NCBI GenBank assembly: GCA_036365455.1
Contig: JAWQUS010000020.1
Coordinates: 6,297,001 to 6,361,000, forward strand
Direction of reading: 5' to 3'
DNA: 64,000 nucleotides
Source of the DNA: Macrosoma leucophasiata
Taxonomy: Eukaryota; Arthropoda; Insecta; Lepidoptera; Hedylidae
In this document: positions 22,725 to 33,825 of the stretch, piece after piece
How positions within the stretch are numbered: position 1 is the first letter of the stretch
Layout of the letters: every line of letters begins with the position of its first letter
The notes under the pieces: generated by a model
Seen by the model: the letters and a program-made list of their open reading frames with translations, nothing else
What the model was told of the DNA's origin: nothing
Database searches by the model: none
Program-made: the position numbers and the translations under genes

Positions 22725-22880
22725 TCAGCCAAAAGACGTCCACTGCTGAACAAAGGCCTGTCTCAATGTACGCCACAACGAACGGTCCTGGGCCGCCCTC
22801 ATCCAGCGATTGCCCGCGACCTTCACCAGGTCGTCGGTCCACCTCGTGGGGGGCCTGCCTACGCTTCGTGAAAAGTTCAA
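22725..22880 (-). pseudogene. RTE-like reverse transcriptase C-terminus relic
   Basis: The minus strand is open for about 50 codons and ends at a stop (22725-22727). It reads '[16 protein letters not shown]', then '[14 protein letters not shown]' and 'FVQQWTSFG'. The G-R-P-x-x-R-W-x-D-D and W-x-x-x-A-x-D-R-x-x-W signatures mark the extreme C-terminus of RTE-type ORF2 proteins. The (TCATCA) repeat just outside the stop is the short 3' UTR of such elements. It is 5' truncated at the insertion point of the ORF1 element (22881). Confidence 0.7.
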
Positions 22881-24256
22881 TTTTTTTTTTTTAAATATTT
22901 ATTTATTTATTTTCAGGCAACAATGCTTAAAATAAAACAGTAGGCCCATATAAAATATATACCTTAAAGATTAACATACATATTATATAACTTAACACTA
23001 ACACTATTTATCACGTATTGTCGGCGACGTGATGCGCGGCTTAACGGCAGCCAGTTGTCCCCGGAATTTGCGGAACACGACTCCCTGCGGCCAGAACTCT
23101 TTCTTCAAAAAAGTCGGTAGATGTTCAGTCGGTACTCTTACCACAAAAGAATTAAAGTTCACTTTATGGCGAGATTCCAATCGCTCGACTTTAAGCGTGA
23201 ATCTGGTCTTTATTTGGATGTAGTCCACCACCTCTTCAACTTTTGTCGACCAGTGCAATCGGGACACGTACAACGGCGTCGATGGTGTAGCTGGACGCAG
23301 CAAATGTTTCGCCCCAGTCGGCGCCGTACCACAAAGATTGCGGTTGACGGACTTCCTCCTCTTTCTCTGCACCACCGTGAACCCTTCCTCGTCACACCGA
23401 CCCTTACGAGAACGCAAGGCGGCAGCAGGCTTCTTCTCCAAAGCTACAGGCCGCTTAGATGAAGGTGCGGCGGTAGCAGCGGCAGCTGCATATCCTCGCC
23501 GAGGAGTCGACGTGCAGCCGTGCGACGGCGGGGGGACAGGCGCAGCGGGGGCGGCGGGAGCGGCGGCAGGGGCGGCTGGGCGCGGGCGCAACACATCGCG
23601 CGGCGTGATGACATTCGCCGGTGACGCATTCTTACTGTTGCAATTAGCCGACTCGAAACTGCCGACCGATGCGTTTTGCGCCCCGCGTCTCAAGTTAACA
23701 TTGCGGGCGTCGGTTGACATGCATACCGAACGTAATGAAATTAATTCGGCACGCAGATCACTGATGGTATTTTCCGACGTCTGTAATATAAACTGAACTG
23801 TTTCCAAGTTGGTCTTCAGGGTGTTGATGTCTTTGAGCAACTTGGTCACGTCGACGTGGTCGAAAGTGACAGGAGGCAGCTTGTGCAACTGCTTCGCCAC
23901 GAAAGCGGGCACGTCGTCGGGATCGGTCTCCTTCAACAGTGAGATGATGTCTTGGAGACTTCGTTCCCCCTTTTCATCTCTTCTACGAGATGGCATCTGG
24001 TCAAGCTTGCCCAGCGTCTGGTAGAGCAGTACCTTGGCTGAGCAGATTTCCTCTTCTTTTAAGTTAGACTTACTTATCTGAATAATGCTAAATTTGTCCA
24101 TGGTGTCGATGGCAGTAGTTCGTTCGCTCTAAGTTTTTCGGAACTCATAGCGACGGAAACGTGCAGCGGCTAGAGCCGCGCAGCTCGCGAAATATGTTGT
24201 TATATTTCGTGCAGTGTGACGCGTCCGTATCTGAGCAAGCACTACACTGCACTATG
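22881..24256 (-). mobile_element. ORF1-only non-LTR retroelement with poly(A) tail
   Basis: Minus-strand unit of ~1.4 kb: a GC-rich 5' leader (24102-24256), one 365-codon ORF (24101 down to 23004), a ~120-bp 3' UTR with an AATAAA motif in 'GAAAATAAATAAAT', and a 12-base poly(A), seen as T12 at 22881-22892. No endonuclease or reverse transcriptase follows the ORF. The flanks TTGAACTTTTC and TTGACTTACTTC could be a decayed target-site duplication. It is inserted in an RTE-like relic. Confidence 0.7.
23004..24101 (-). CDS. ORF1p/gag-like nucleic-acid-binding protein
   Basis: Intact 365-codon frame; the ATG is in a CACCATGG context, which supports the chosen start. The N-terminal third (about residues 1-130) is charged and heptad-rich around 'LLKDINTLKTNLETV', suggesting a coiled coil for trimerisation. 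Residues ~170-220 are low-complexity Ala/Pro with a Ser/Arg-rich patch. Residues ~235-250 carry 'DEEGFTVVQRKRRK', a motif common before the C-terminal domain in insect LINE ORF1 proteins. Residues ~275-350 look RRM/gag-like ('LYVSRLHWSTKVEEVVDYI' ... 'FWPQGVVFRKFRG'). No CCHC zinc knuckle is seen. Codon use is much more GC-rich than the surroundings. Probably the RNA-binding protein of a non-LTR element; the clade (CR1/Daphne-like) is inference. It could instead be a domesticated copy. Confidence 0.75.
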   Translation of the reverse strand: MDKFSIIQISKSNLKEEEICSAKVLLYQTLGKLDQMPSRRRDEKGERSLQDIISLLKETDPDDVPAFVAKQLHKLPPVTFDHVDVTKLLKDINTLKTNLETVQFILQTSENTISDLRAELISLRSVCMSTDARNVNLRRGAQNASVGSFESANCNSKNASPANVITPRDVLRPRPAAPAAAPAAPAAPVPPPSHGCTSTPRRGYAAAAATAAPSSKRPVALEKKPAAALRSRKGRCDEEGFTVVQRKRRKSVNRNLCGTAPTGAKHLLRPATPSTPLYVSRLHWSTKVEEVVDYIQIKTRFTLKVERLESRHKVNFNSFVVRVPTEHLPTFLKKEFWPQGVVFRKFRGQLAAVKPRITSPTIRDK

Positions 24257-24506
24257 AAGTAAGTCAATGAAGTATTATTTATTATTAGTTGACTTTTATA
24301 TATATTGACCATACATATAGAAAAAAAAAATTAAGTAAACAAAAAACCTTCCGTAGATATATTTTTTCTAAAAGATTATAAGTTTTTTCTAATTTTTCTT
24401 TTGTGTTACCTACTTCAAGGTTTTTTTAAAAACAATATGTATTTTGTTTGCCGTAAAACGAGTAAAGACAAATGCTGGAAAAGCTGTTATCCGTAGATAG
24501 ATAGCT

Positions 24507-24622
24507 ACTGGTGATAGAGTTCCAGCGTAGGCACTCGAGGGAGTAGGAACCACCGCATTACTTAATCAATCTACCGCTAAATGGTTGTTTTCTGCTCTAT
24601 CGTGTTCCGGTTAGATGGTAAT
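24507..24622 (+). repeat. RepA, degenerate 5' half
   Basis: ACTGGTGATAGAGTTCCAGC to CCGGTTAGATGGTAATC. Confidence 0.65.
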
Positions 24623-25190
24623 CATACTTGACATAATTATGTCAAATTTACAAAAATGTAGTATTGATACTGATTTTACATATACTCGTGGATTGCCATG
24701 AAAAAACATTATTAACACAAAATAAAATATTTAATACAGTACGAAATTAATCAGGTTAACCATTCCAACCAAATCAATAATAATCCACAATACCATAGAA
24801 CTCAAAACGTTTCCAACATCATTTCAAGTTTTAATAATATTTATTGACCCCACTTTCATGTTCAAATTAATGCCATATTAAGGATAAGTCTTAAATTGGA
24901 TATAATTATTTGCCAGATATAACCTAAATTGATCGCACAGCAATTTACAATTCATTTATTCAGAGGAAAAAACTTGTTATGTGGATTTAAGTTTGATCAA
25001 AATATTCAGATAAATCTATCTACATTAATTGGATTTGAGATGGTAATTGAATTCAGCTGCGTTGTACCAACATTTCTTAATGGGGTGGACCACTTTTCCT
25101 CAGTCAATCATAGTCCTTTAGCAATAACTTGAATTCAGTGACAACACTGTTCAATTTTTTTATAATAATTGCATGCAAAGGACATCACAT
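24623..25190. other. No recognised feature
   Basis: AT-rich DNA; a 67-codon frame at 24929-25132 lacks any support. Confidence 0.45.
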
Positions 25191-25192
25191 TT

Positions 25193-25450
25193 ACTGGTGG
25201 TAGAGCTACAGTGCATTTACCTACAGCGCATTACCTAATATACTTGCCGCTAAATGGTAGTGTTCAGCACTATCGTGTTCCGGTCAGGTGGTAATGTACG
25301 GCCTTGTAATTTTCGGCACAGAGGCATAACACCTTAGGCCTCAGGAGTGGTATCTGCATTTAGACCTTGGTCTTTGTGTAGGTGTCTATAGGCTGCAATC
25401 ATCACTTAACATCAATTTGAACTGCATGCTTGTTTGCCACTTTCATTTCG
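25193..25450 (+). repeat. RepA copy with 5' deletions
   Basis: ACTGGTGGTAGAGCTACAGT to TTGTTTGCCACTTTCATT. The hairpin and CACCACC blocks are shortened. Confidence 0.85.
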
Positions 25451-26029
25451 TGTTTGCTGCGTACATTTTACGTAGTTATAGGACACTCAGCAGATCGTTA
25501 GAAGGCGCTTTTTGAAACTAAAATAATGTCGATCTGGTATCCAATGGCTGCTTAATAAAACATGAGTCCTTCAGGGTTGCCACTTTTTTGGCAATTCGTG
25601 TTGTTAATATTCATAAGCAACCGCAGCAATTCACCATCAGGTATTTAATTTTACGACTGGATATTTTTTAGGTTAGCAACAATGTCTCTTGTAAACACCA
25701 TTAATTCACTTGTCAAAATTATGAAAACGTATTTTAAAAAGTACAATGTCGCAAACATAATTTATTCGCACCAAATGTCAAGTTTATGTAAAACGGCCTT
25801 ACGTGTAAGTAATAATACTTCAATGTGAAGGTGTATTTGGTTAGTATGCGCCTCTTCAAAGCCACGAAATGCGTCACAAATGTTCTTGACATAGTACTAC
25901 CTGACCCATGTGCTATTCGCTCTTATTTATATAAAAAAATGCTTAAATACGTGAAGGACTCGTTATAAGTTCTGTATTGTTAAAGTAAGTAGGTACATAA
26001 ATATGTGTGTGTGGTGTTATCCCTACTTA
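25451..26029. other. No recognised feature
   Basis: No gene, RNA or repeat signature found. Confidence 0.4.
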
Positions 26030-26185
26030 ATATTATTAATGCGAAAGTAACTCTGTCTGTCTGTCTGTCTGTTACCTTTTCACGTCAAAACGACGAAACC
26101 AATTTTAATTGACTTTGAGAAAGAACATAGGCTATAATTTACAAAACGACATCCACGAGGGCGAAGCAGCGGGCAACAGCTAGTA
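26030..26185 (+). repeat. LINE/SINE 3'-tail repeat (K type) with (TCTG)n
   Basis: A CTGT microsatellite of about five units, then TTTTCACGTCAAAACGACG, 'AACGACATCCACGAGGGCG' and GGGCAACAGCTAGT. Confidence 0.65.
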
Positions 26186-26349
26186 ACTAATATATTGCAT
26201 AAATGTACTAATAGATACAGGTACCTATACATACCTTTAATATTATATTTAATCAAATAATACTAAAATCAGTAGTTTTATTTTTTTATCTTATTTGACA
26301 TGTATATCAATTGTTATTCACAGTAATTTATTTTGTTTGTTTTTGACGT

Positions 26350-26410
26350 GTCATTAGAGGTGCCTGTCACCCTTAATGAATAAATGAGTTTCTGATTCTG
26401 ATTCTGAGTA
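26350..26410 (+). repeat. Possible LINE 3' tail
   Basis: CACCCTTAATGAATAAATGA followed by TTCTGATTCTGATTCTGA: an AATAAA motif with short tandem units, as at 15560. Confidence 0.35.
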
Positions 26411-26929
26411 TAATCATTTATCAGTATGAACTTAGATCCCTAGGGAAAACGATATTTTCAATTATATACAATGCCATATTTCGTATCTATTTTTTGCATG
26501 TCAAACGGTTGACAGAAAACCATACGTTCCCCCTGATGGAAAGTCATCGTCCTCCATAAACATTTGCTTTTGCAACGCGCTGCCAGTCCTGAAGACCTCT
26601 TTTGGTGCCAGTTTTGAAGAACGCCAGAACTGTTTCCTCATAATTAACTTCAATTACTAGATAGCAAGTGATATTTCACTTCTGTTGAGATTGATCCGTA
26701 GATAAAGCGATGTCGAGTTTAATTTATTGGTTATATTCTCAAAGTTGGGAAATGAGATGAATACAGTTGGGATGTTAAAATTGCAACCCTAATCAGCAAT
26801 ACCTACCAAGTACATAATGGGCGATTCGTGAGAGTAACCATTTATTTATGTACTGTTGACTACAATTTAGTTTCTTGTCAAGTTATGTGATAATTACTAC
26901 TATTAAAAGGTCATATAGTAGACTAACTG

Positions 26930-27110
26930 TCCCCGCGACTTAGTCCGCGTGAGAATTTATCATTGTTCAGTATCTACCCGGACGAAGTCGTGGGCGCAGA
27001 TGGTATAAAAGTAGCCTAAGTTACTCCTTATTACATAAGCTATCTGCCAGTGAAAGTCCCGTCAAAATCGGTCCAGCCGTTTCAGAGATTAGCGGGAACA
27101 ACTGTAGGCT
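26930..27110 (-). repeat. LINE/SINE 3'-tail repeat (K type)
   Basis: Minus-strand relative with 'CGGTCCAGCCGTTTCAGAG' and two 'GACTTAGTCCGCGTGAGAAT'-like blocks. Confidence 0.6.
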
Positions 27111-27399
27111 ATCCAATTTTTGCCGCCCCTTTTGATATCGTAGTCCACAATCATATCAATTACAGAACAATTTTGAGAGAAGAAAATATGTAAATATAAC
27201 TAAATTTCAACAATAATATCGAATCGTCATGATCTTTGAAGTATACTTAAGCAATTAAACTTTAGCAATTATTTATGTAATGATATAATTCGATTTTAGT
27301 TACATATTTTAATTTCCTTTTAATTTTTGAAATTCTTATTTTGTGTGTGTATACATTTTTTAAAATTTGTAAAATATTGAAATAGAGTACAAAAAATGA

Positions 27400-27472
27400 A
27401 CTAAATCTGCCGCCCCTTAAAATTTACCGCCCTAGGCTCCCTACACAGCCTGCTGGTAAATCCGCCACTGGC
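27400..27472. repeat. End of a hAT-like element
   Basis: Terminates GGTAAATCCGCCACTG, whose complement CAGTGGCGGATTTACC is of the common hAT terminal type. The other terminus was not found, so the copy is partial. Confidence 0.4.
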
Positions 27473-27653
27473 ATTTAGTGAAAAGCGGTTATTTTAGTAT
27501 TACAAACAGACATTCCAATTTTATTTATTTGTATAGATAGATAGATACTAACTCATTCTCAGATTCACTGGTGGTAGAGTTACAGCGTAGTAGCACAAAA
27601 AAATTATTTGTATACCTATTCTAAGTTATATTCTATTGACTTTTACGGAACCT

Positions 27654-27912
27654 ACTAACGGTAGAGTTCCAGTCTAGGAGTTCGATGGCGTATCTATCTG
27701 CCGCCAAATGGTAGTGTTCAGCACTATCGTATTCCGGTTAGATGGTAATGTATGGCTCCGTAATAACTATCACAGAGACAAAACGAAGGTCTCAGGGGTG
27801 GCGACGGATCTGCATTTTGACCTCTGGTCTTTGTGTGGGTGTCTATAGGCTGCAGTCATCATTTAACATCAATGTGAACTGCATGCTTATTTGCCATCTT
27901 CATTACATTAAA
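27654..27912 (+). repeat. RepA copy
   Basis: ACTAACGGTAGAGTTCCAG to TTACATTAAAAAAAAAC. A second short start (CACTGGTGGTAGAGTTACAG) lies just upstream at 27567. Confidence 0.8.
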
Positions 27913-28236
27913 AAAAAACCTTTAAAAAATGATATCAATTAACTTGCGGTCATATTAATAAATAAATGCTTTGTTTCTTTTGATCTTGTACAATAGAGTT
28001 TTTTTTTTGGTGTTTGTCGAATAATAAAGGTTGTTGGCCGTCTGCGGTTTAATCATGAGAATCATGACTCTAGAGTGGTAAGTAATTACCAGTCATGATA
28101 CGGTGATAATGGGTCAAGACTTTGGCGATGGGTTCACCTTTGAATTAGTTGCAGTGAGCATGATATTATGACACCACTGTCTACCATCGACGACACAACG
28201 CAGGTTATCGTCAATGCTGTCCACAAAGTTTATACA

Positions 28237-28452
28237 ATACTAGCGGCTCGCCCCGGCTTCGCGCGGTTGCAATGTTACCTACCCTCTCCTATTCATCTCA
28301 GCGTGATGTTATATAGCCTTAAGCCTTCCTCGATGAATGGGCTATCGAACACTGAAATATTTTTCAAATCGGAAACGTAGTTCCTGAGTTAAGCGCGTTC
28401 AAGCAAACAAACAAACAAACAAACTCTTCAGCTTTATAATATTAGTATAGAT
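28237..28452 (+). repeat. Interspersed repeat N with (CAAA)n
   Basis: AGCGGCTCGCCCCGGCTTCG, GTTCCTGAGTTAAGCGCGTT, (CAAA)4-5, then CTTCAGCTTTATAATATTAG. A widespread insect repeat type; a second copy lies at 55757-55940. Confidence 0.7.
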
Positions 28453-28708
28453 TTCTTGATGGGTACTGTAATATTGCGACTATAAATTGAGATGTAAGCT
28501 ATCCCATCTTTCAATTTGGATTAGATTGTAGACGGTGTGCAAAGTTTGATTAAAATTATAACGGATAGCAAATTCATCTGCAGATTTGTTATTGGGATGC
28601 CTTTTTTAACAAACGGAGCGAAGTATCGATCGATGGTCGTCAAAAATGGATTAAGATCAAATATTGGGCCCCCGTGAAAAGTTACTGCATAGTACGAGTA
28701 TGTGTTTG

Positions 28709-28905
28709 ACGACCCGGTTAGACCAGCGGTGTGAAACCATCGTTCGATTCGAAGGGTCGCGGGTTCGATCCCCGCATCGGGACAAATATTTGTATAGCCT
28801 ACAGATATTTGTTTCGGGTCTGGGTGTTTGTGTATGTGTACAACGGCACCCACAACACAGGTTTATACCTACTGTGGGGCTGTGAGTGTAAGCGTATTTT
28901 ATTTA
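28709..28905 (+). mobile_element. tRNA-derived SINE-J, copy 3
   Basis: Best preserved copy: GACCCGGTTAGACCAGCGG head, B box GGTTCGATCCC at 28762-28772, GGGTCTGGGTGTTTGTG body, 'GTGAGTGTAAGCGTATTTTA' tail. Confidence 0.8.
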
Positions 28906-29720
28906 TATATTCTCTAAGTACTTTGTTAAATGCTGTACAAGATTATTTTTTAACTTTTAGTTTATTTTTATTTATTATTATTATAATACTTTAAAGGCTC
29001 ATTTTACTAACGGGAAAGCTGCTTGACCACACCGGCATCTTATTCGATGGTAATAAAAGCCATATTTAATTGATTTTGTATAAGCGAAAAGTTCCGACTA
29101 CACATCATTGACTTTAAAAATTTTGTAGAGAAGCTTTTTTGTGAATTTTGTTTATAATGACGAATACAATGATCTCATAAAGTTTTAATGGCTAAAACTA
29201 ACAGTGTACATTTCAGGTTACCTAAAAATATTTTAACTAAAGAAAACAACATCGCACCACATATAATTTAAAAACTGCATTTACTCATTTCAAAAGTTGT
29301 TATTTCAAATACCTACATTTAAAATACATAGGTATTATTATATTAATAATCTCCGTTAGCTGTCATATTATTCTTACCACCTGACACTTAAAAGCGAACA
29401 TTAATCGATTTATTGTCAACATACCTACAATCCGATATCAAGTATCGATTAATATTTTAATTGATTCGCTGTCCGATTAAAAACCTGTCCAGCTGTCCAC
29501 CGAGTGCGTCAGTTACGTTACAAGCATGACGTCGCCTGCGCCTGCGCTTTATTTATTTTACGTAGGTAGCAAGCAAATCGTTTTTTGCGTGGTCTTCTTT
29601 TGATAACCTCGTAGCGCTATGGTCACGTAATGATGCGGTTATAAAGGTCTAGTCAGATCATAAATAATGTGAGGAACAAAAAAAAAACGCGATCTTTATT
29701 CTATACTTTCAATAATCATT
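28906..29720. other. No recognised feature
   Basis: No supported gene or repeat. 29500-29660 is moderately GC-rich but has no open frame worth calling. Confidence 0.4.
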
Positions 29721-29724
29721 TATT

Positions 29725-30035
29725 GGGACGAAGTTCCATATCGTGCGGTATGCTGGCTAAGGGGGCTAGGCGAGCGTCACGAAAAATCCTCACGACACTT
29801 TTGCTATAGTGCGTCGCGCTCGGAGAAGGGGCAGGCCGAATATAAGATTCGACTTATTCGTTCTCTCTCACTCTCTTTCTTTCGACAGTGTCAAGCCACG
29901 CGACGCGCGCCTCTGCGTACCTACATTGTTTTGTCATGTTCGTGTGTATGTAGTTTTAGTTATTTTTAATATTTTTAAAAATAAATAATGGATTGTGGAA
30001 GTGATTCATTAGAAGTTGAAGAGGAACTTCGTTTC
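29725..30035. mobile_element. Candidate short DNA transposon with inverted ends
   Basis: GGGACGAAGTTCC (29725-29737) and GGAACTTCGTTTC (30023-30035) are inverted repeats with two mismatches about 310 bp apart. The interior is GC-rich at first and then holds an ATG at 29988 that opens 'MDCGSDSLEVEEELRF' before a stop at 30054-30056. No clean target-site duplication. Could be a deletion derivative keeping the first codons of a transposase. Confidence 0.45.
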
Positions 30036-30424
30036 AATCGGGTGTCCCACATGTGACACTTGAGATAGTTTTATTTATAATATTTATTTATTTTATAAAA
30101 GTCTTTTAACTTTGTTTGTAGGGGGTAATCTACGGAAAAACAAATTTGATCATAAAAATTAGTTCACTACTATTAAATGGTTCAGTGCAGATGCACATAA
30201 CGTTTACCAAAAATGTTGATCATTATTAGCGTTACAAGGAAGTTTGTATTGTGTAGTCTTTTATATTTTGCCTTAAATGTGAAACTTTGAATAGGTACCT
30301 ACATTAAACATCTATACAAATAAATAAAATTACAGTGTCTGTTTGTAATATAAAAATAACCGCTTTTTACTAAATGCATAATATGTTAAATACACGCGGT
30401 ACATATACCAAACCAACATTTTTT

Positions 30425-30530
30425 ACAATTTTTGTCAGTCTGTCTGTTTGTCCCCGTTAATCTCTGGAACGGCTTGACCGATTTTCACTAGATACTAGCT
30501 GCGCCCCCGACTTCGTCCGGGTACCTACAT
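30425..30530. repeat. Repeat fragment (K/N type)
   Basis: GTCTGTCTGTTTGTCCCCG, GAACGGCTTGACCGATTTTC and 'GACTTCGTCCGGGTACCTAC' are pieces of the LINE-tail repeats listed elsewhere. Confidence 0.5.
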
Positions 30531-30615
30531 ACTGAACAATCATAAATTCTCACGCGGACGACTTCGCGGGCACGGGTAGTGTAATAATAAAAAGTAATGA
30601 ATGTTCGACTCTAAT

Positions 30616-30652
30616 CTAAAGTAAAGTCGTAGTGCTGTCTGTGAATACGTGC
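30616..30652. repeat. MITE-G, single-arm fragment
   Basis: AAAGTAAAGTCGTAGTGC then TGTCTGTGAAT matches one arm of the foldback elements at 45033 and 50401. Confidence 0.55.
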
Positions 30653-31355
30653 TTAGATCCAGACTAAACTCATGTTAAAACGAAGTAACTAACTTCGAAG
30701 TAGCTATTCGAAATTCAGCAATGATTTTTGATGAACGAAGACATACATTTTAAAGATATAATAGGTAAATAGACATTGCTAATTATCATTGACAGATTGT
30801 TCTGCGCTTTTTCTTGCTATAATCATTATATTTAAATTCGCGATAGTGATTAATGTTTTGCGATTTAACCGGTATCTTATTGCTGCAAACAAATCTTGAA
30901 TGAAATGATATACGAGTTATTTATATTGCCTCTGTTTCATTGAGGCATTGTCATTGTGTCTTAAAAATTGGCCAACCATTGTAATGGCAATCGTTTAATA
31001 TTTTATACCGAAGTACAGAAGCAAAAAATTATACAGAATAATTACTCTGCAGACCTCCCACGGCATTCATTTATTGCTTTTGACGTAATATAATAAGTAG
31101 GTACTTGCACGTCTAGTAGGTATAAATTGTGAAATAACATGTTTACAGTTTAAAGAAGATTAAAAAATTAATACGTACTTGGACTTACATTTTTTTTACG
31201 CTTATCTAAACTTTATTTTCAATAAATAAAAATAATTCAGTTTCGGAGTTTATATGGCTTATTATGATAAGAAATGAGTACCGAAGTATATTACATTAAT
31301 TATAATTTTACTATTTATAACTTTAATGACATTTTTCGAGGAATTGTAGGTGGTG
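30653..31355. other. No recognised feature
   Basis: AT-rich DNA without coding or repeat signatures that I can support. Confidence 0.4.
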
Positions 31356-31359
31356 GTGC

Positions 31360-31618
31360 CTATGCACACCTCGGACACTCCGCCAAAATTCCATACAAAC
31401 GCTTAATTTGGTTTCTATTACACAGACATCAATCAGTGACGTGTATTTACACACTGCACGCACGTACAAAATACCCGCCGTCGCCCATAAGAAGGGAAGA
31501 GGTTGAGTGATGCGGCGAAATCGGGCGGGACGTCGAAGTGTCCATTCTATACGTAGTATTATTACATAGGTATTCTCTAGCCTAAGACAGCCCTGCCCAG
31601 CCCTAATATGTTTGGTTT
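31360..31618 (+). repeat. RepD copy
   Basis: GACACTCCGCCAAAATTCC to AGCCCTAATATGTTTGGTTTG. It ends exactly where the duplicated segment begins. Confidence 0.75.
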
Positions 31619-32305
31619 GCACACACATTACAAACATCTACGATTTTTCAGCAACTTTTTAAATTTGTTATGTTGCTTTTTACAAATTAAGTATAAATTA
31701 TCTGATGTAAGACAACCAGACATATAATTTATTTTTTGTTAAATTGTAAACATTTGAATGATTTTGCGTGTAAAAAAATCTGCAATAATATATGGTATAT
31801 ATGTTTATTGTATATATTATTACAAGGTTAAAAACCCACGTCAGTTATTTGCAATAATAAAATACACGCAAAAAAAACACATCTACTTTGTTAATTTTCA
31901 AACTACAAAAAAAAAACAAAAGAGGAGGAGGGCCTCATTTTGACACATATATTATAATAATAATTATTAATTATTATCCATTTATTTCAGATTTCCCCAT
32001 ATAACACATTAAAAAGTATATATATATATAAAAAAATAAAATAAAATTATTCACACAGTCTTGATACATTGAACAGTCGTAAAGGAGATGTTGCAAAAAT
32101 GTATGGACCTCCGGCCATGTTTTGTTAAATTGTAAACAACATCATTAAACAGGCAAAATCAATATAAAAACGTTTTTTACTGCATATTTTCACTTATTTA
32201 GCTTTGTTTGCAGTTACAAAACATTATTTGCAGTAAGAATTGCAACTCATAACCAACATGGCGAATATGGCGGGCGATGTCATTTTGACATTATCATTTT
32301 TTAAT
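31619..32305 (+). repeat. Direct duplication, left copy (687 bp)
   Basis: Almost identical to 33152-33825, from GCACACACATTACAAACATC to CATTATCATTTTTTAAT. It includes the first ~220 bp of MITE-TA (from 32082) and then stops, joined to a RepD piece. Confidence 0.9.
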
Positions 32306-32430
32306 AGGTTGAGTGATGCGGGGAAATCGGGCGGGACATCGAAGTGTCCATTCTATACGTAGTATTATTATATAGGTATTCTCTGGCCTAAGACAGCCCT
32401 GCCCAGCCCTAATAATATATGTTTGGTTTG
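32306..32430 (+). repeat. RepD, 3' fragment
   Basis: GGTTGAGTGATGCGGGGAAA to ATATGTTTGGTTTG; the same end as the copy finishing at 31618. Confidence 0.75.
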
Positions 32431-32970
32431 ACTTTTGCAGCCGTAGTGTATAGAAAAAAATTTTTTTTCTTTCCGAGACAGGAAAGTGATATTACTATAC
32501 AACACGCAAAATTCCTAGTTTATTCGAGGAAAATGTACAACGAGGCGTGCGTTGTGAGGCGTACTCTGCGCATACCACGCAATGTCTGGCTTCTGGATCC
32601 ACCTGAACCAAAACGATCATTATAGCAAAGTTAATGAAATGACACCCGAAAGCGAGGCGAAACAAAGTTCGCGGGGAATACTAGTCAAAGATAATTTGCA
32701 AGTAACGAGTCTTATGATCGTCTGGAACAAATTGTATGTTAACACTTCCTTATATGTCTGCCAGATTGAATGGCCGCCCACCATAATGGCCGCTTGAGAA
32801 CTATCTCGTCATGCTTCGAATTATTTATTCTGTCATTGTTAGACCACGTATACATTTTAAGATTGGGGCGACTTAAACACTTGTGATGTTTTATTTGGAG
32901 TCGCTCGTAGGTCGTAGTAATTCAATATTTAATCATACGAGAATCTCTCCTGATTGGTACTTACTTCATA
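32431..32970. other. Single-copy spacer within the duplicated block
   Basis: Not repeated elsewhere in the window. Two short overlapping frames (32419-32625 and 32582-32797) have no recognisable motif. Confidence 0.45.
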
Positions 32971-32972
32971 TT

Positions 32973-33079
32973 AAGCCTCTGTGCCGGAAATTACAGGGCC
33001 GTACATTACCACCTGGCCGGAACACGATAGTGCTGAAAATTACCTTTTAGCGGTAGATAAATTAGGTAATGCGGTGGTG
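32973..33079 (-). repeat. RepA fragment
   Basis: AAGCCTCTGTGCCGGAAATT to GGTAATGCGGTGGTG. Confidence 0.8.
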
Positions 33080-33151
33080 ATAGTTATTATGGGCCTTACA
33101 TACAACTCTTTTAAGGAATATCCCTTTTCGTGAATGAATGTCGTCCATACA

Positions 33152-33825
33152 TGCACACACATTACAAACATCTACGATTTTTCAGCAACTTTTTAAATTT
33201 ATTATGTTGCTTTTTACAAAATAAGTATAAATTATCTGATGTAAGACAACCAGACATATAATTTATTTTTTGTTAAATTGTAAACATTTTGATGATTTTG
33301 CGTGTAAAAAATCTGCAATAATATATGGTATATATGTTTATTGTATATATTATTACAAGGTTAAAAACCCACGTCAGTTATTTGCAATAAGAAATACACG
33401 CAAAAAAACACATCTACTTTGTTAATTTTCAAACTACAAAAAAAAACAAAAGAGGAGGAGGGCCTCATTTTGACACGTATATTATAATAATAATTATTAA
33501 TTATTATCCATTTATTTCAGATTTCCCCATATTACACATTAAAAAGTATATATATATCAAAAAATAAAATAAAATTATTCACACAGTCTTGATACATTGA
33601 ACAGTCGTAAAGGAGATGTTGCAAAAATGTATGGACCTCCGGCCATGTATTGTACACAACATCATTAAACAGGCAAAATCAATATAAAAACGTTTTTTAC
33701 TGCATATTTTCACTTATTTAGCTTTTTTTGCAGTTACAAAACATTATTTGCATTTAGAATTGCAACTCATAACCAACATGGCGAATATGGCGGGCGATGT
33801 CATTTTGACATTGTCATTTTTTAAT
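33152..33825 (+). repeat. Direct duplication, right copy (674 bp)
   Basis: Matches 31619-32305 with a few small indels (for example TTTTGTTAAATTGTAAAC against TATTGTACAC). Here the MITE-TA continues to its second end. Confidence 0.9.

Noticed and set aside
23121..24024. Several plus-strand open frames of 60-150 codons
   Set aside because: They are antisense or frame-shifted shadows of the GC-rich ORF1 on the minus strand.
26053..26072. CRISPR-like or regulatory tandem repeat (TCTG)n
   Set aside because: A simple microsatellite at the head of a LINE-tail repeat; no spacers or associated genes.
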